Shown one piece after another: positions 1 through 8,710 of a stretch of 64,000 bases of DNA. Each line of letters starts with the position of its first letter. Within the stretch, counting starts at the first letter, position 1. The stretch comes from JBGQMW01 sp963769845. GTDB lineage: Archaea; Thermoproteota; Bathyarchaeia; Bathyarchaeales; Bathycorpusculaceae. Both the position numbers and the translations under genes were made by a program. The notes under the pieces are model-generated. The model had not been told where the DNA came from. It saw only the letters and a list, made by a program, of their open reading frames with translations, and did no database searches. Where the stretch lies: contig CAVYNL010000033.1 of NCBI GenBank assembly GCA_963769845.1, positions 1-64,000 on the forward strand, read 5' to 3'.

Positions 1-1
1 A

Positions 2-28
2 TGTTCTATCCGAAAATAGGGTTACACT
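2..28 (+). repeat. Left terminal inverted repeat of the IS
   Basis: It pairs with the reverse complement of 898-924. The shared blocks are TATCC and GGGTTACACT. It lies just beyond the transposase stop codon and overlaps it slightly. Confidence 0.65.
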
Positions 29-909
29 TTGTCTTTGAGGTATATTTCTGCTGGAGTTAAATAGTTTAGCCCTTCATGGGGCCTCGTGTAGTTGTAGTAG
101 CGTATGAAGCTCCAGTGCTGATTGAAAAGGTGCGACTCGACCTTGTACGCTTTGTGAAATGCTTCTATTTTGCCTATGGTTGTGGGCCTGCGTACGCTGG
201 CAGTGATGTGTTCAATTCCCAGTTCCTGGCAGTGCATGGCGAATTCCGATGTTCCTCCTCGGGCAGGCTTGAACTGTGTTCCCTGATCAGTAAGCACTTG
301 TTCGGGAACACCATACCGCTTAACGGCTTTCTCAAGCAGCTGCAAGGCGTTTTCTCCGGTTGGACTCCATATCTTAACCGAGCCAGTGATGAATCGTGAA
401 TGGTCATCTTGGAAACTGATCATCCAATTGTCGTCGCTGCAGAGCTTGAAATCAGCTTGCCAGAGGCTGTTGCAGTGTTCTCTTTGGAAACGCTTCGTTC
501 CCCAAGTCTTTCTGGGCTCGGTTATCGGATGGTTCAGGCCAGCTTTGCAGATTACGTCATAGACTTTGTGGTGGTCAACGGTGAACCCTCTATGTTCGAG
601 GTAACCTGCTATCTTGTTTGGTCCCCAATCGTATCTCTTCCTTAATTTGATGACTTTCTTTTTCAGAGACCCGTCAATCCCAGGTCCGCATGGACGACCC
701 CTCGGCTTTTCTTCAAGTCCCTTCCAACCTTCAGCCTGATACCGATTCCACCAATAATAGAACATTTTCCGGCTGATACGAGACTGAACACATATCGCAG
801 TGATAGGCTGCCCTTCCAACCTCTCCCTAATAATCCATCGTTTCAGCTTGTCCGAATCTCTATCCAAACCACGACACTCTCTTCTTCCGAGATAGAGAGT
901 GTAACCCAT
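22..909 (-). CDS. IS481-family transposase (integrase core)
   Basis: This 295-residue protein should catalyse DNA strand transfer of the surrounding element. A helix-turn-helix region occupies about residues 25-70, with the ISRKMFYYWW segment as a probable recognition helix. The RNase H-like integrase core follows. The catalytic triad is visible as D153 (WQADFK), D208 (LTDQGTQF) and E249 (GKIEAFHKA). The C-terminal NYTRPHEGLNYLTPAEIY motif is typical of IS3/IS481 enzymes. Length is a little under the usual 300-350. It starts inside the right terminal repeat and ends inside the left one, so the gene is essentially the whole element. No frameshift is visible. Confidence 0.9.
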   Translation of the reverse strand: MGYTLYLGRRECRGLDRDSDKLKRWIIRERLEGQPITAICVQSRISRKMFYYWWNRYQAEGWKGLEEKPRGRPCGPGIDGSLKKKVIKLRKRYDWGPNKIAGYLEHRGFTVDHHKVYDVICKAGLNHPITEPRKTWGTKRFQREHCNSLWQADFKLCSDDNWMISFQDDHSRFITGSVKIWSPTGENALQLLEKAVKRYGVPEQVLTDQGTQFKPARGGTSEFAMHCQELGIEHITASVRRPTTIGKIEAFHKAYKVESHLFNQHWSFIRYYNYTRPHEGLNYLTPAEIYLKDKV

Positions 910-924
910 TTATTGGATAAAACT
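898..924 (-). repeat. Right terminal inverted repeat of the IS
   Basis: Read on the minus strand it begins AGTTTTATCC and ends GGGTTACACT, matching the left end. The transposase ATG lies inside it, so promoter and terminal repeat are combined. Confidence 0.65.
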
Positions 925-1041
925 TCACCCCCAAACCCAAACACGTAAAAGTACCCAAGGTCTGCCTAAGTACTTTATGGAAGAACCTTCATACAAGGCG
1001 CGCTAGTGTGCCAAATCTTGGTTAGAAAGAGAGGGGATGAA

Positions 1042-1275
1042 ATGGAAAAAGAGACTAAGGAGGCTCAAGTGAAATTCTTCGAGGATTTGGAAAATGTAGC
1101 ACATGAAAAACTCATGAAACTGCCTGAAGATGTAGCATTCTTGTTTTTTCAAAAGCTTTTGGAATTAGTGATGAGCGGCGAACGTGAGAGGTCTTGGCAA
1201 CTGTTCTTTGACTGGCTTGCTAACAAAAAGACTGCAGAAGGCATCGTCTCGGAACTTGAAGCTCAAGACGAGTAA
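1042..1275 (+). CDS. Small acidic helical protein, unknown
   Basis: The 77-residue product begins MEKETKEAQVKFF. An upstream ATG at 1006 is in frame, but the 1042 ATG has a much better ribosome site (GAGGGGATGA directly before it), and a TATA-like ACTTTATGG lies near 971. The sequence is rich in E, K and L and is probably all-helical. A phrase such as LPEDVAFLFFQKLLELV suggests an amphipathic bundle. I recognise no family. It lies alone between the insertion sequence and a methyltransferase, so context gives no function. Confidence 0.55.
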   Translation: MEKETKEAQVKFFEDLENVAHEKLMKLPEDVAFLFFQKLLELVMSGERERSWQLFFDWLANKKTAEGIVSELEAQDE

Positions 1276-1546
1276 GTGTGTGCGGGTAAAGTCTTGTTCC
1301 AAAACCCAAAACGCGCGCTTGGTGGAATAAAGAGCATGAATATCACCTGTGCTTGAAGCGAAAGAAAGCCGAAAAAGAGTCTTTCGCCGAAACAGTCCTT
1401 CTCTTCAGAAAATTGTTGGTCGGTTGGGACAAAGTTTTATCCAAACCAAACCAACGTTATCAGTCTTAAATACCCCAGAATCAGTTATGGACAATTTGCG
1501 AGAAATGGAAGACGGGTGATGTCTCTTACCAAAGAAGAACCGAATC

Positions 1547-2278
1547 ATGAGGCAGTGGGACGAAGCAGCAGAGTCTTGGGCTGACTTCGTGAGGCAGGGT
1601 AAGGATTATTACAGAGATGAACTTAACAACCCTGCGGCTTTCAGACTTGTGGGAAATGTGAAAGGTCGACTCGCGCTGGACTTGGCCTGCGGTGAGGGAT
1701 ACAACGCTCGAATACTGGCTAGAAAAGGTGCCAAGGTGACTGGGGCAGATTTCTCGACGAAATTGATAGAACATGCGAGAACTGAGGAGGTCAAAGAGAA
1801 GTTAGGCATAGATTATCATGTTATGGATGCTGCTGACCTGTCGAGGTTTCCAAGTAATCACTTCGACCTTGTGACTTGTTTTATGGCCTTGCAAGACATC
1901 AAGAACTACAGGAGAACGGTGTCTGAAGTGGCAAGGGTTCTGAAAAGCAAAAGTCGGTTTGTGTTTTCAATTCCTCATCCCTGTTTCGAAATGGTAGTTG
2001 ACAAAGGAAACAGAATAAGCACAACTACGAGATATTTCGGAGCTGCTGAGGACCACATTCATTGGAAAATGGAGAGACTCCTGAAACCATTCGAGACTAC
2101 AAGCTTCCACAGGACATTAACCGACTATTTCAAAGTGCTCTATAAGAACAGACTTCTCGTAAGAAGGCTCGTGGAGCCACAACCGACGAAGCAAGGAATT
2201 CAGAAGCATCCACCTCTTATAGAAGTTCTTCTCAGACCACAATCAGTAGTAATAGAAGCAGTAAAAGAGCCAATCTGA
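1547..2278 (+). CDS. Class I SAM-dependent methyltransferase
   Basis: A 243-residue protein with the Rossmann-type methyltransferase fold. Motif I (LDLACGEGYNA) is at about residues 44-54 and the acidic ribose-binding strand end (GADFS) at 66-70. FDLVTCFMALQDIKN follows as motif IV, and EVARVLKSKSRFVFSIPHPCFE covers the later strands. This matches the methyltransf_11/25 small-molecule methyltransferase group. The substrate is not evident. The gene is isolated; an AGCGCGCGCT palindrome begins three bases after its stop. Confidence 0.85.
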   Translation: MRQWDEAAESWADFVRQGKDYYRDELNNPAAFRLVGNVKGRLALDLACGEGYNARILARKGAKVTGADFSTKLIEHARTEEVKEKLGIDYHVMDAADLSRFPSNHFDLVTCFMALQDIKNYRRTVSEVARVLKSKSRFVFSIPHPCFEMVVDKGNRISTTTRYFGAAEDHIHWKMERLLKPFETTSFHRTLTDYFKVLYKNRLLVRRLVEPQPTKQGIQKHPPLIEVLLRPQSVVIEAVKEPI

Positions 2279-2280
2279 GC

Positions 2281-2290
2281 AGCGCGCGCT
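2281..2290. repeat. Intergenic palindrome AGCGCGCGCT
   Basis: A perfect self-complementary decamer, three bases after the methyltransferase stop codon. It is one of at least seven such copies in this window, all between genes. Confidence 0.6.
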
Positions 2291-2454
2291 AACACCAAAG
2301 CCGCGAGCATTTTCGTAGACTACGTCCACTCTTGTAAGTTCAGGAGGAATCATTTCGGTTCGACGCATATTCCACCACTGAGCTAACCATCCATGAGGAC
2401 TTCACGTGAAAGTTTTTTATCTCAAGTGTACGTAATGCTCAAGCAGTGAGTCTA

Positions 2455-2619
2455 ATGGCTAAATGCCCCAAGTGTAAGAAGGAAATCAGCAAACCCGAGA
2501 AGACTTGGAAGATGGCTGGTAGAAAAGACAAGAACGGCAAAAGAACCGAACTCACAATAGGCCTCTACAAATGCTGCGGGAAGACTTTCAGGTCCGTATT
2601 GAACAAACGCAAGATCTAG
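2455..2619 (+). CDS. Small zinc-ribbon protein (54 residues)
   Basis: A short gene starting MAKCPKCKKEISKPEKTW and ending KTFRSVLNKRKI. Two cysteine pairs (CPKC near the N-terminus; adjacent cysteines at about 40-41) could bind a single zinc ion. The product is very basic and compact, suggesting nucleic-acid or ribosome binding. From memory the pattern resembles a conserved short family in TACK archaea, but I cannot name it. A T-rich TATA-like GTTTTTTATCT lies about 40 bases upstream. The coding signal is strong despite its size: continuous Lys-rich codons and well-placed cysteines. Confidence 0.75.
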   Translation: MAKCPKCKKEISKPEKTWKMAGRKDKNGKRTELTIGLYKCCGKTFRSVLNKRKI

Positions 2620-2791
2620 ACCAAGCAAAATCAACTTCCCAACTTTTTTCTATCCAAAAACCAGCGTACTGCATGTGACCCCCAACTTCTCTCGCTCTAA
2701 TGAAATGGAACGTTTGGTTATGAAGAAAACAAGCCTTGACAGGGCTTTGGAGCACATCACGTCCCGTGTTGAAAAAGAGGAGAGCGTTGCT

Positions 2792-2869
2792 CTAGGGATG
2801 CATCCGTGCCAGCGCGCGGTAAACTTCGATCTGCGCCGCAATCTTCAGCTTTTCGTTCTTTATCTTCAT
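2792..2869 (-). CDS. Possible 25-residue microprotein
   Basis: On the minus strand GAGGTGA, an excellent anti-16S match, lies six bases before ATG and opens a short frame MKIKNEKLKIAAQIEVYRAL ending ARMHP. A TTTAAA box sits about 35-45 bases upstream of the ATG. A T-rich tract follows the stop. The peptide is helical and basic. It could be a real microprotein or the surviving 5' end of a gene cut short, since a GCGCGC stretch falls inside its last third. Function unknown. Confidence 0.35.
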   Translation of the reverse strand: MKIKNEKLKIAAQIEVYRALARMHP

Positions 2870-3297
2870 GTTTTTTCACCTCAAACAATCCATAACGGCT
2901 TTGACACTTTAAACATCGACGCACGTAATGCGAACACAAGAAAACCTCACAAATTGTTACTATACCTGGCACCTGCGCACACGCGCGCGTTTGGACTGAG
3001 CACAGGCTCTGGTACTTCGGCCTGACACCCGCAGACGAACCCGCAGTACAGTAGATACCCGATCCCATTCATGGCGACGGAGTCTGCATCACGGCGCTGG
3101 GGATTCCGGCATTCCACAGGTCCAAAGGGAAGAACGCGCGCTTCGCCCCCTCCGCCAGTTCTTCCCCGCCGCCTCCTGCTCCTCCACAATACGCATAGCA
3201 GGCGAGTGATCGATTGGGCATCTATCTCAGGAAGCCATTATGATGGAGACCGATAAGAAAATTAGGACCTTCACGGACTAGTCGGCAGGGAAGAACC
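2870..3297. other. Region with no supported gene
   Basis: Together with 2620-2791 this leaves roughly 600 bases outside any well-supported gene. Open frames here are proline- or arginine-rich with no domain. GC-rich patches containing GCGCGC occur near 2983 and 3136. Apart from the microprotein promoter near 2908-2914, nothing else is convincing. Confidence 0.4.
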
Positions 3298-4110
3298 ATG
3301 CTAGATAAGCTTGAGAAGGTCTTTGCAGTTTTGATCTGCGCGTCTTTCGTCGTTCTAGCCGTTCCTGTTGGGGCAACCGAGTACAATCCAGGCGTCCAAG
3401 TCGGGTATTGGGTCGAATACAGGAATCTTATTTCAGGCGGGACCGGCAACCCTGAGGATTTCAACGCCACAGAATGGATGAAGATGGAAGTCATACTTGT
3501 CACTGGAAACAGAGTCACTGTTCATACGTCTCGGATGCTCATGAACGGCACTTTCCAAGACGGCTCAGACTATGTGTTTGATGTTGCAACGCGAGAAACA
3601 GACCGTTCAGGAGACTCGAGCAACCTGTGGAACAATTATCTTGTGGTTGCAGGTAATCTGGCAGAAGGCAGCGATACGCACCTGCTAGTGGCGCTTCCTG
3701 AAGGTTCGGCTGCAATGTTTATCAACAAGACCGAAACGAAAGGCCTGCTCGGCATGAACAGGACGGTCAACCTAATCGACTGCAACGAGTCGTTTAACGC
3801 CATTCCCGACTACGACTTTGAATTTCACCTTGTGTACGATCAGGCAACGGGCATGATGCTGGAACTGAATTATTCACTGACATCACATAGTATCCCCAGC
3901 ACCAATGAAGTGGTCTCGTATTCCGCTGCGGAAATCAACACGACGCCGAAGTCGTCTGACAACACGCTGACTTACGCGGAAGTGACAATCGCAGCTGTCA
4001 TCATCGTGGTCATTGCAGCTGCACTTGTAGTTAGACGAAGAAGAAAAGCACATGCCGCGGGGTCTGTGAAGAAAGTTGCGAAAGAGAAAGCCAAAAAAAT
4101 AGCGCGCTAG
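3298..4110 (+). CDS. Secreted, C-terminally membrane-anchored protein
   Basis: A 270-residue protein with a hydrophobic signal sequence (about 8-26, ending VPVGATEY). The extracytoplasmic domain carries several N-x-S/T sequons (for example FNATEW, MNRTVN, LNYSLT). A single hydrophobic helix (about 228-247, VTIAAVIIVVIAAALVV) precedes a very basic tail RRRRKAH...KEKAKKIAR. The layout is that of an archaeal surface protein anchored by its C-terminus with the tail in the cytoplasm. No enzymatic motif is seen. Its stop codon is embedded in AGCGCGCTAG. Confidence 0.75.
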   Translation: MLDKLEKVFAVLICASFVVLAVPVGATEYNPGVQVGYWVEYRNLISGGTGNPEDFNATEWMKMEVILVTGNRVTVHTSRMLMNGTFQDGSDYVFDVATRETDRSGDSSNLWNNYLVVAGNLAEGSDTHLLVALPEGSAAMFINKTETKGLLGMNRTVNLIDCNESFNAIPDYDFEFHLVYDQATGMMLELNYSLTSHSIPSTNEVVSYSAAEINTTPKSSDNTLTYAEVTIAAVIIVVIAAALVVRRRRKAHAAGSVKKVAKEKAKKIAR

Positions 4111-4314
4111 GGCGTTGCTAAATCGAATTGTTTGTGTCAATTTCTGCTCACCTTCCAAGCACAGTTGCATTCTCCTAACACTTCTACGTACTAGTCATGG
4201 GCGTCTGGCCAAGCCAAAGCATGACCAAACAAGTTCATGTTAATTCATCGAATTTAGCAACACGCTGGCGCGCTCACTCTGCAGATTTCTGAAACGGGGA
4301 GGAAACCGATTCGT

Positions 4315-6678
4315 TTATGCTGCAAGCTTCTGCTTTATGTTGTTCCTTTTTTCTTCGGGGAGCAGTCCGAACTTCTTGATCCGGTCGGTGAACATCACGA
4401 AGAGTTCCGCGGCTTTCTTGTATACCGGCAGAGGCACGTAGCTGTAGCGTACGCGCATGTTTTCGATTCCGTATTTTGCCAGTTCGCGGCCCATGTCGAT
4501 CATGCGTTTTTTCGAGAATTTTTCGTCGATCTCCTGTGTTCCCTCGATGACTAGAACACCGTCGGCTCCGTATGCGAAGGCATTGAGCATGTGTTTGATG
4601 CCTATGATTGCCGTTGTTGGAACTGTGACTATGCGGATGTTTTCTGGATACTTGGTTCGGTCTAAGCCTAGAAAGTCCATGCCCGTGTAGCCTACGTTCT
4701 TATCTACGAAAGCGACGATTCTGACTTCGCCCGGGTCCTTGTCTGCCAGCACGCCTTTCAAGCTTGCAATGATCTGTTTTGTGGTTGCGTTCTTGAAGTC
4801 TATAGCTTCTTGCGGGCAGACGGGTATACATGCGCCGCAGCCTGTGCACTGGAACGGGTCGATCTTGGCTTTGCCTTCCTGCATCGTTATAGCGTTTCTC
4901 GGACAGATAGACACGCAGGCGCTGCAGCCGTTACACAAATCGCTAATCACGTAAGCTTTTTCTGGGCTGGTAGTGACGTAGTCGCTCTTCAGGAACAGTG
5001 CAGCCTTGGCGGATGCACCTAGGCCATCTGAGACCGTGTCCCGCACGTCTTTGGGGCTTAACCCGCAGCCGCACGCGAAGATGCCTGTGACGAGCGAGTC
5101 CACGGGGTCGAGTTTAGGATGCTTCTCCATGATGAAACCGTCTTCGCCGATGGACACCTTCATTTTTTCGGCGAGCTCGTTCAAGCCGGAGGGCGAAACC
5201 ATCGGCGTTGCCAAGGCGACCATGTCGAATTCGTCCTCGGTCACTTCGCCTGTAATCGTATCTTCGGCCACGGCGACGAGCTTGCCGTTGTTCTTCCTGT
5301 AGACCTCGGCGACTTTTCCACGGATGAACGACACGCCGGCTTCTTGGTCACGCCAGTAGAGATCCTCGTAGCCCTTGCCTGTGGCTCTGATGTCAGTGTA
5401 ATAGATTGTGACGTCGATGCCCAGCATCTTCTTCAAGACGAAGGCCTGTTTGAGCGAGTACATGCAGCAGATTCGGCTGCAGTAGGAGATGTAGTTCTTG
5501 TCTCTTGAGCCTGCGCAAAGGACGATTGCCATGCGCTTGACGTCACTGCCGTCTGCTCGTTTGATGTAGCCGCTCGTCGGGCCCGTTGCGGACACGAAGC
5601 GTTCGAGGTCCATCATCGTGATGACGTCTTTGTACGTGCCGTACCCGTACGTTTCTAGTTTCTTTGCGTCGTAAAGCTCGTATCCGGTGGCCATTATTAT
5701 GCCGCCGACGTGCAGGTCAACAGTGCTTCCCTGGTCTGAGAGGCTGACAGCTTTGGCTGGGCAGAGCTGTTCGCATTTTCCGCATTTGGTGCATGATTTG
5801 AAGTCTATCGTGTAAGCCGAGGGCACAGCCTGTGGAAACTCGATGTACGCGGCTCTTCTCTGCGACCAGCCCTCATTGAACTCGTCGGGAACGGAAACCG
5901 GGCAGACTTTCGCGCATACTCCGCAGCTTCTGCATTTTTGAACGTCAATGCCGCGGGGTTTCATGAACACCTTCACGTCGTAGTTGCCGGGCCTTCCGCT
6001 CACTTCCTGTACCTGTGCGTAAGTGTAGAGCATGACGTTTGGGTTGCGTCCGACCTCAGCCATTCTCGGCGTAAGAATACACTGCGCACAGTCAAGCGTC
6101 GGAAACACCTTCGTCAGTTTGGCCATGTTGCCGCCGATGCTCGGCTTGCGCTCGACAAGATGAACCTTGTAGCCCAAATAGCCAAGTTCAAGGGCTGCGG
6201 TTATACCTGCGATGCCTCCGCCGATGATGAGGATCTCTCTTGAGCCCTTTTCGCTGATGGTCTGTAATGGCTCAAGTTCTCTGCTTCTCTCGTACCCGCC
6301 TTTGATGAGGCTTATGGCCTTCTTCGTGGCCTCAGGCGATGGGTGTGGTCCGAGGATCCATGAGTCTTGTTCCCGGATGTTCACGAACTCAAGCATGAAC
6401 GGGTTCAACCCGGCTCTTTCGAGCACGCTCTGGAACGTGGCTAAATGCATGCGTGGTGTGCAGCTGGCCACGACGACTCTGTCCAAGTTCTCCTTCTTGA
6501 CGGAGTCGAGTATCATTTCCTGAGCCGGCTTGGAGCATAGATACTTGTGATATTTTGCCACGGCGACACCTTCCCAAGTCTTCACAGCGTCGACGACCGC
6601 CTTGACATCAACAACTTCGCCTATGTTGCCGCCGCATTCACACACGAAAATGCCGATTCTAGGCGATTTCTTCTCCAT
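4315..6678 (-). CDS. hdrA: HdrA-like FAD/iron-sulfur electron-transfer protein
   Basis: Heterodisulfide reductase subunit A family, a cytoplasmic flavoprotein that can bifurcate electrons. I start it at MEKKSPRIG because GGAG lies nine bases upstream; a longer ATG exists at 6720. In the 787-residue form there is an N-terminal CECGG segment, a Rossmann FAD motif GGGIAG (about 153-158) and the HdrA cysteine motif CAQCILTPRM. Two ferredoxin clusters follow (CRSCGVCAKVC about 249-259; CTKCGKCEQLC about 296-306), and two more near the C-terminus (CNGCSACVSIC; CTGCGACIPVC). The last ~145 residues align with FlpD/MvhD but have lost its cysteines. It is divergent from the HdrC-HdrB fusion, a likely partner. 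Confidence 0.93.
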   Translation of the reverse strand: MEKKSPRIGIFVCECGGNIGEVVDVKAVVDAVKTWEGVAVAKYHKYLCSKPAQEMILDSVKKENLDRVVVASCTPRMHLATFQSVLERAGLNPFMLEFVNIREQDSWILGPHPSPEATKKAISLIKGGYERSRELEPLQTISEKGSREILIIGGGIAGITAALELGYLGYKVHLVERKPSIGGNMAKLTKVFPTLDCAQCILTPRMAEVGRNPNVMLYTYAQVQEVSGRPGNYDVKVFMKPRGIDVQKCRSCGVCAKVCPVSVPDEFNEGWSQRRAAYIEFPQAVPSAYTIDFKSCTKCGKCEQLCPAKAVSLSDQGSTVDLHVGGIIMATGYELYDAKKLETYGYGTYKDVITMMDLERFVSATGPTSGYIKRADGSDVKRMAIVLCAGSRDKNYISYCSRICCMYSLKQAFVLKKMLGIDVTIYYTDIRATGKGYEDLYWRDQEAGVSFIRGKVAEVYRKNNGKLVAVAEDTITGEVTEDEFDMVALATPMVSPSGLNELAEKMKVSIGEDGFIMEKHPKLDPVDSLVTGIFACGCGLSPKDVRDTVSDGLGASAKAALFLKSDYVTTSPEKAYVISDLCNGCSACVSICPRNAITMQEGKAKIDPFQCTGCGACIPVCPQEAIDFKNATTKQIIASLKGVLADKDPGEVRIVAFVDKNVGYTGMDFLGLDRTKYPENIRIVTVPTTAIIGIKHMLNAFAYGADGVLVIEGTQEIDEKFSKKRMIDMGRELAKYGIENMRVRYSYVPLPVYKKAAELFVMFTDRIKKFGLLPEEKRNNIKQKLAA

Positions 6679-6775
6679 CAGTGAAATCTCCTGTTGAATG
6701 GTTTGATTCAGAAGATTCACGGGAAAACGCTTTAATAACCTTATGCTCCTTTTTCACGTAAAAGTGATGTTTGAG
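6679..6775. promoter_or_regulatory. Divergent promoter region of hdrA and the HdrCB gene
   Basis: A TATA element TTTAATAA at 6731-6738 preceded by the A-rich GAAAACGC lies about 30-45 bases upstream of the plus-strand start. The region is short, so both transcripts are probably controlled together. Confidence 0.5.
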
Positions 6776-7885
6776 ATGAATGCTCAAGAACTCACCCAGA
6801 AGCACAAGCTGCTTGAATGCATCCAGTGCGGAACATGCACCGGGAGCTGTCCAGTTGCACGCAAAGCCAACCTCAACGTCAGGAAGTACATGCGCGAAGT
6901 CGCAACACTGGGCAAGCTGACGCAACATTCGCAGAACGAGCTGTGGAGCTGCACAACCTGCAGCACCTGCGGCGTACGATGTCCGAAGGAGTTGAACCCG
7001 TACGAGTTTCTGATTGACGTTCGCGGTATGGCGGTTGAAGAAGGCCAGATCGCACCGACGATTCGTGATGCTTTGGAGAGCATTTTCAAGAACGGCAATC
7101 CATGGGGAAGGATCCGTAACAAGCGTTCAGAATGGATGCAAGGATTGAACGTGAAGCACATGTCACAAGGCGCAGACATGCTCTACTTTGTTGGTTGCAC
7201 GTCGGCTTATGACCCGCGAATTCAAAACGTGGCAAAAAACGTTGCAGCCGTTTTCGCTAAGGCAGGTTTGAACTTTGGCGTCTTGGGCGATGAGGAGAAC
7301 TGCTGTGGAAGCGAAGTCTACGGAATGGGAGAAAAAGGGCTCTTCGACTTCCTCGTCGAGGAGAACATGAAGGCTTTCAACAAGTACAACGTCAAGCAAG
7401 CGGTGACGAACTGTCCACACGGCTATCACGCGTTTAAGAACAGGTATAACCAGACGAGCTTCGAGGTCCAGCATCACTCGCAGCTGCTGTGCAAGCTCAT
7501 TGACGAAAAGAAGCTAACGTTCTGCAAAGAACTGAACAAGAAGGTCATTTATCATGACCCATGTTTCTTGGGGAAGCAGAACGGCATCTACGACGAGCCA
7601 CGGAAAGTGATCGAAAGCGTGCCAGGCGTGAAACTGCTAGAGTTCGACCGCTCACGGACAAGAAGCGTGTGCTGCGAAGGCGGCGGCGGAAGAATGTGGG
7701 TCGACATCCCAGGACCAAGACTGTCCGAGACACGCGTGAAAGATGCAGTAGAAGCTGGCGCAGACATCCTAGCTACAGCATGTCCTTACTGCCTGTTAAC
7801 ATTTGAAGACGCTGTCAAGACCACGGGAAACGAAGGCAAAATCCAAATCATGGACATAGCCGAACTCCTTGTGCAAGCACTTTAG
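6776..7885 (+). CDS. Fused HdrC-HdrB (HdrD-like) heterodisulfide reductase subunit
   Basis: A cytoplasmic iron-sulfur reductase of the HdrD/GlpC type. Two [4Fe-4S] motifs open the protein (CIQCGTCTGSC about 15-25; CTTCSTCGVRC about 59-69), equivalent to HdrC. Two CCG domains follow, equivalent to HdrB: the first has FVGCTSAYD and EENCCGSE, the second YHDPCFLGK, VCCEGGGG and ACPYC. The CCG domains hold the noncubane clusters that reduce a disulfide in methanogens; the substrate here is unknown. The TATA position makes a start at 6767 or 6776 likelier than the upstream ATG at 6743. It is divergent from hdrA, suggesting an HdrABC-like complex. Confidence 0.9.
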   Translation: MNAQELTQKHKLLECIQCGTCTGSCPVARKANLNVRKYMREVATLGKLTQHSQNELWSCTTCSTCGVRCPKELNPYEFLIDVRGMAVEEGQIAPTIRDALESIFKNGNPWGRIRNKRSEWMQGLNVKHMSQGADMLYFVGCTSAYDPRIQNVAKNVAAVFAKAGLNFGVLGDEENCCGSEVYGMGEKGLFDFLVEENMKAFNKYNVKQAVTNCPHGYHAFKNRYNQTSFEVQHHSQLLCKLIDEKKLTFCKELNKKVIYHDPCFLGKQNGIYDEPRKVIESVPGVKLLEFDRSRTRSVCCEGGGGRMWVDIPGPRLSETRVKDAVEAGADILATACPYCLLTFEDAVKTTGNEGKIQIMDIAELLVQAL

Positions 7886-8087
7886 TTGATCTTCGCAGCT
7901 TTCCAAGTCCCGTTTGCTTTTCTTGTTTGTGGATCATCGGCTAATTCGACGAGCTACCAGAATCGCAATGCACGCTGTGTCTTTGGGCATAACTGTATTC
8001 GAACGAAAAAGAGGAAGGGGCCTTCTTCCTTGCGACTGATTACAAAAAAAGAAGGGGAAAACGAAGTAAAGATGTTAGCTTTATGAA

Positions 8088-8225
8088 CTAGTATCTTCTC
8101 GGCGGTCTTCGTTTAGAAAAACACTCGTTGCAGTACACAGGTCTGCTGCCGTCTGGTTTGAAGGGAACTTCACATTCCTTGCCACATTCAGCGCAGACCG
8201 CTTTGTGCATCTCTCGATTATACAT
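8088..8225 (-). CDS. CxxC-x17-CxxC zinc-ribbon protein (45 residues)
   Basis: The tiny protein MYNREMHKAVCAECGKECEV continues PFKPDGSRPVYCNECFSKRR. Two CxxC pairs (C11/C14 and C32/C35) are separated by 17 residues, exactly the CxxC-x17-CxxC zinc-binding family, whose members also show the VPFKPDG-RPVYC pattern. GGAGTT lies upstream of the ATG. Family members are short, of unknown function, often thought to bind nucleic acid. The isolated position gives no more. Confidence 0.85.
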   Translation of the reverse strand: MYNREMHKAVCAECGKECEVPFKPDGSRPVYCNECFSKRRPPRRY

Positions 8226-8545
8226 CTTGCTCTTTCAACTCCTTATGCTATTTAGCGCAAAAAAAGACTTTCTTGCACGGAAGTTGATCCGTCGCCTATG
8301 CTTTAAACCTATCTATTAGGGCGCGCCATAATGTCCAAGACTGGAGGTGTGGCGAGACTGCGTTTTCCTCGTTGCCGAAGACACAGCACTGCATCTTCTG
8401 CGCCGAATCGCCGGAATATTGTAAATACTCCATGCAGAGCGTAGTAGGCTCTTTCCGAGCTGCATATACATTTCGGACACCTCTTCAAAAAACCCAGATT
8501 TGAAGAATCATGATCAGCCAAGGCATGCTTCTCACGTGAGAGATC

Positions 8546-8710
8546 TCACTCAGGAGAATAGCGTTCTGTTCTCCGGTGCAATTCCTGCCAACTGCGAAGA
8601 TGCTCATGTGGATCTGACCCAAACCGGTCCATATGCTTCTTAAGATCCTCTTCTGAGCAGAAACGGCAAGAACAGAAGCGGCAATCAAGTTTTTGTTCTT
8701 CGCTTTCCAC
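8546..8710 (-). CDS. Small C2H2-type zinc-finger protein
   Basis: A GTG-start frame of 54 residues, VESEEQKLDCRFCSCRFC continuing SEEDLKKHMDRFGSDP. Cysteines at 10, 13, 15 and 18 and histidines at about 26, 35 and 37 make a zinc finger likely; CRFC-x7-H resembles the first half of C2H2 fingers. AGGGAT precedes the start, and an in-frame TAA 12 bases upstream rules out a longer N-terminus. The same frame continues after the TGA for another cysteine-containing stretch (8309-8545), so the stop may separate two parts of one ancestral gene. Confidence 0.55.
   Translation of the reverse strand: MESEEQKLDCRFCSCRFCSEEDLKKHMDRFGSDPHEHLRSWQELHRRTERYSPE

Larger units (their letters stand above)
2..924 (-). 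mobile_element. IS481-like insertion sequence
   Basis: A single DDE transposase gene fills the element, which is bounded by imperfect inverted repeats of about 27 bases (2-28 and 898-924, about 21 matches). Both repeats contain the core TATCC and GGGTTACACT, and the right one overlaps the transposase start. No target duplication can be checked because the left flank is at the window edge. One intact ORF with terminal repeats suggests a recent, possibly active insertion. Confidence 0.75.

Noticed and set aside
2330..2400. tRNA-like stretch (minus strand GGTTAGCTCAGTGGTGG and plus strand GGTTCGA ... CCACCA)
   Set aside because: The D-stem does not pair and no T-arm or anticodon stem can be built on the same strand, so it is not called as a tRNA.
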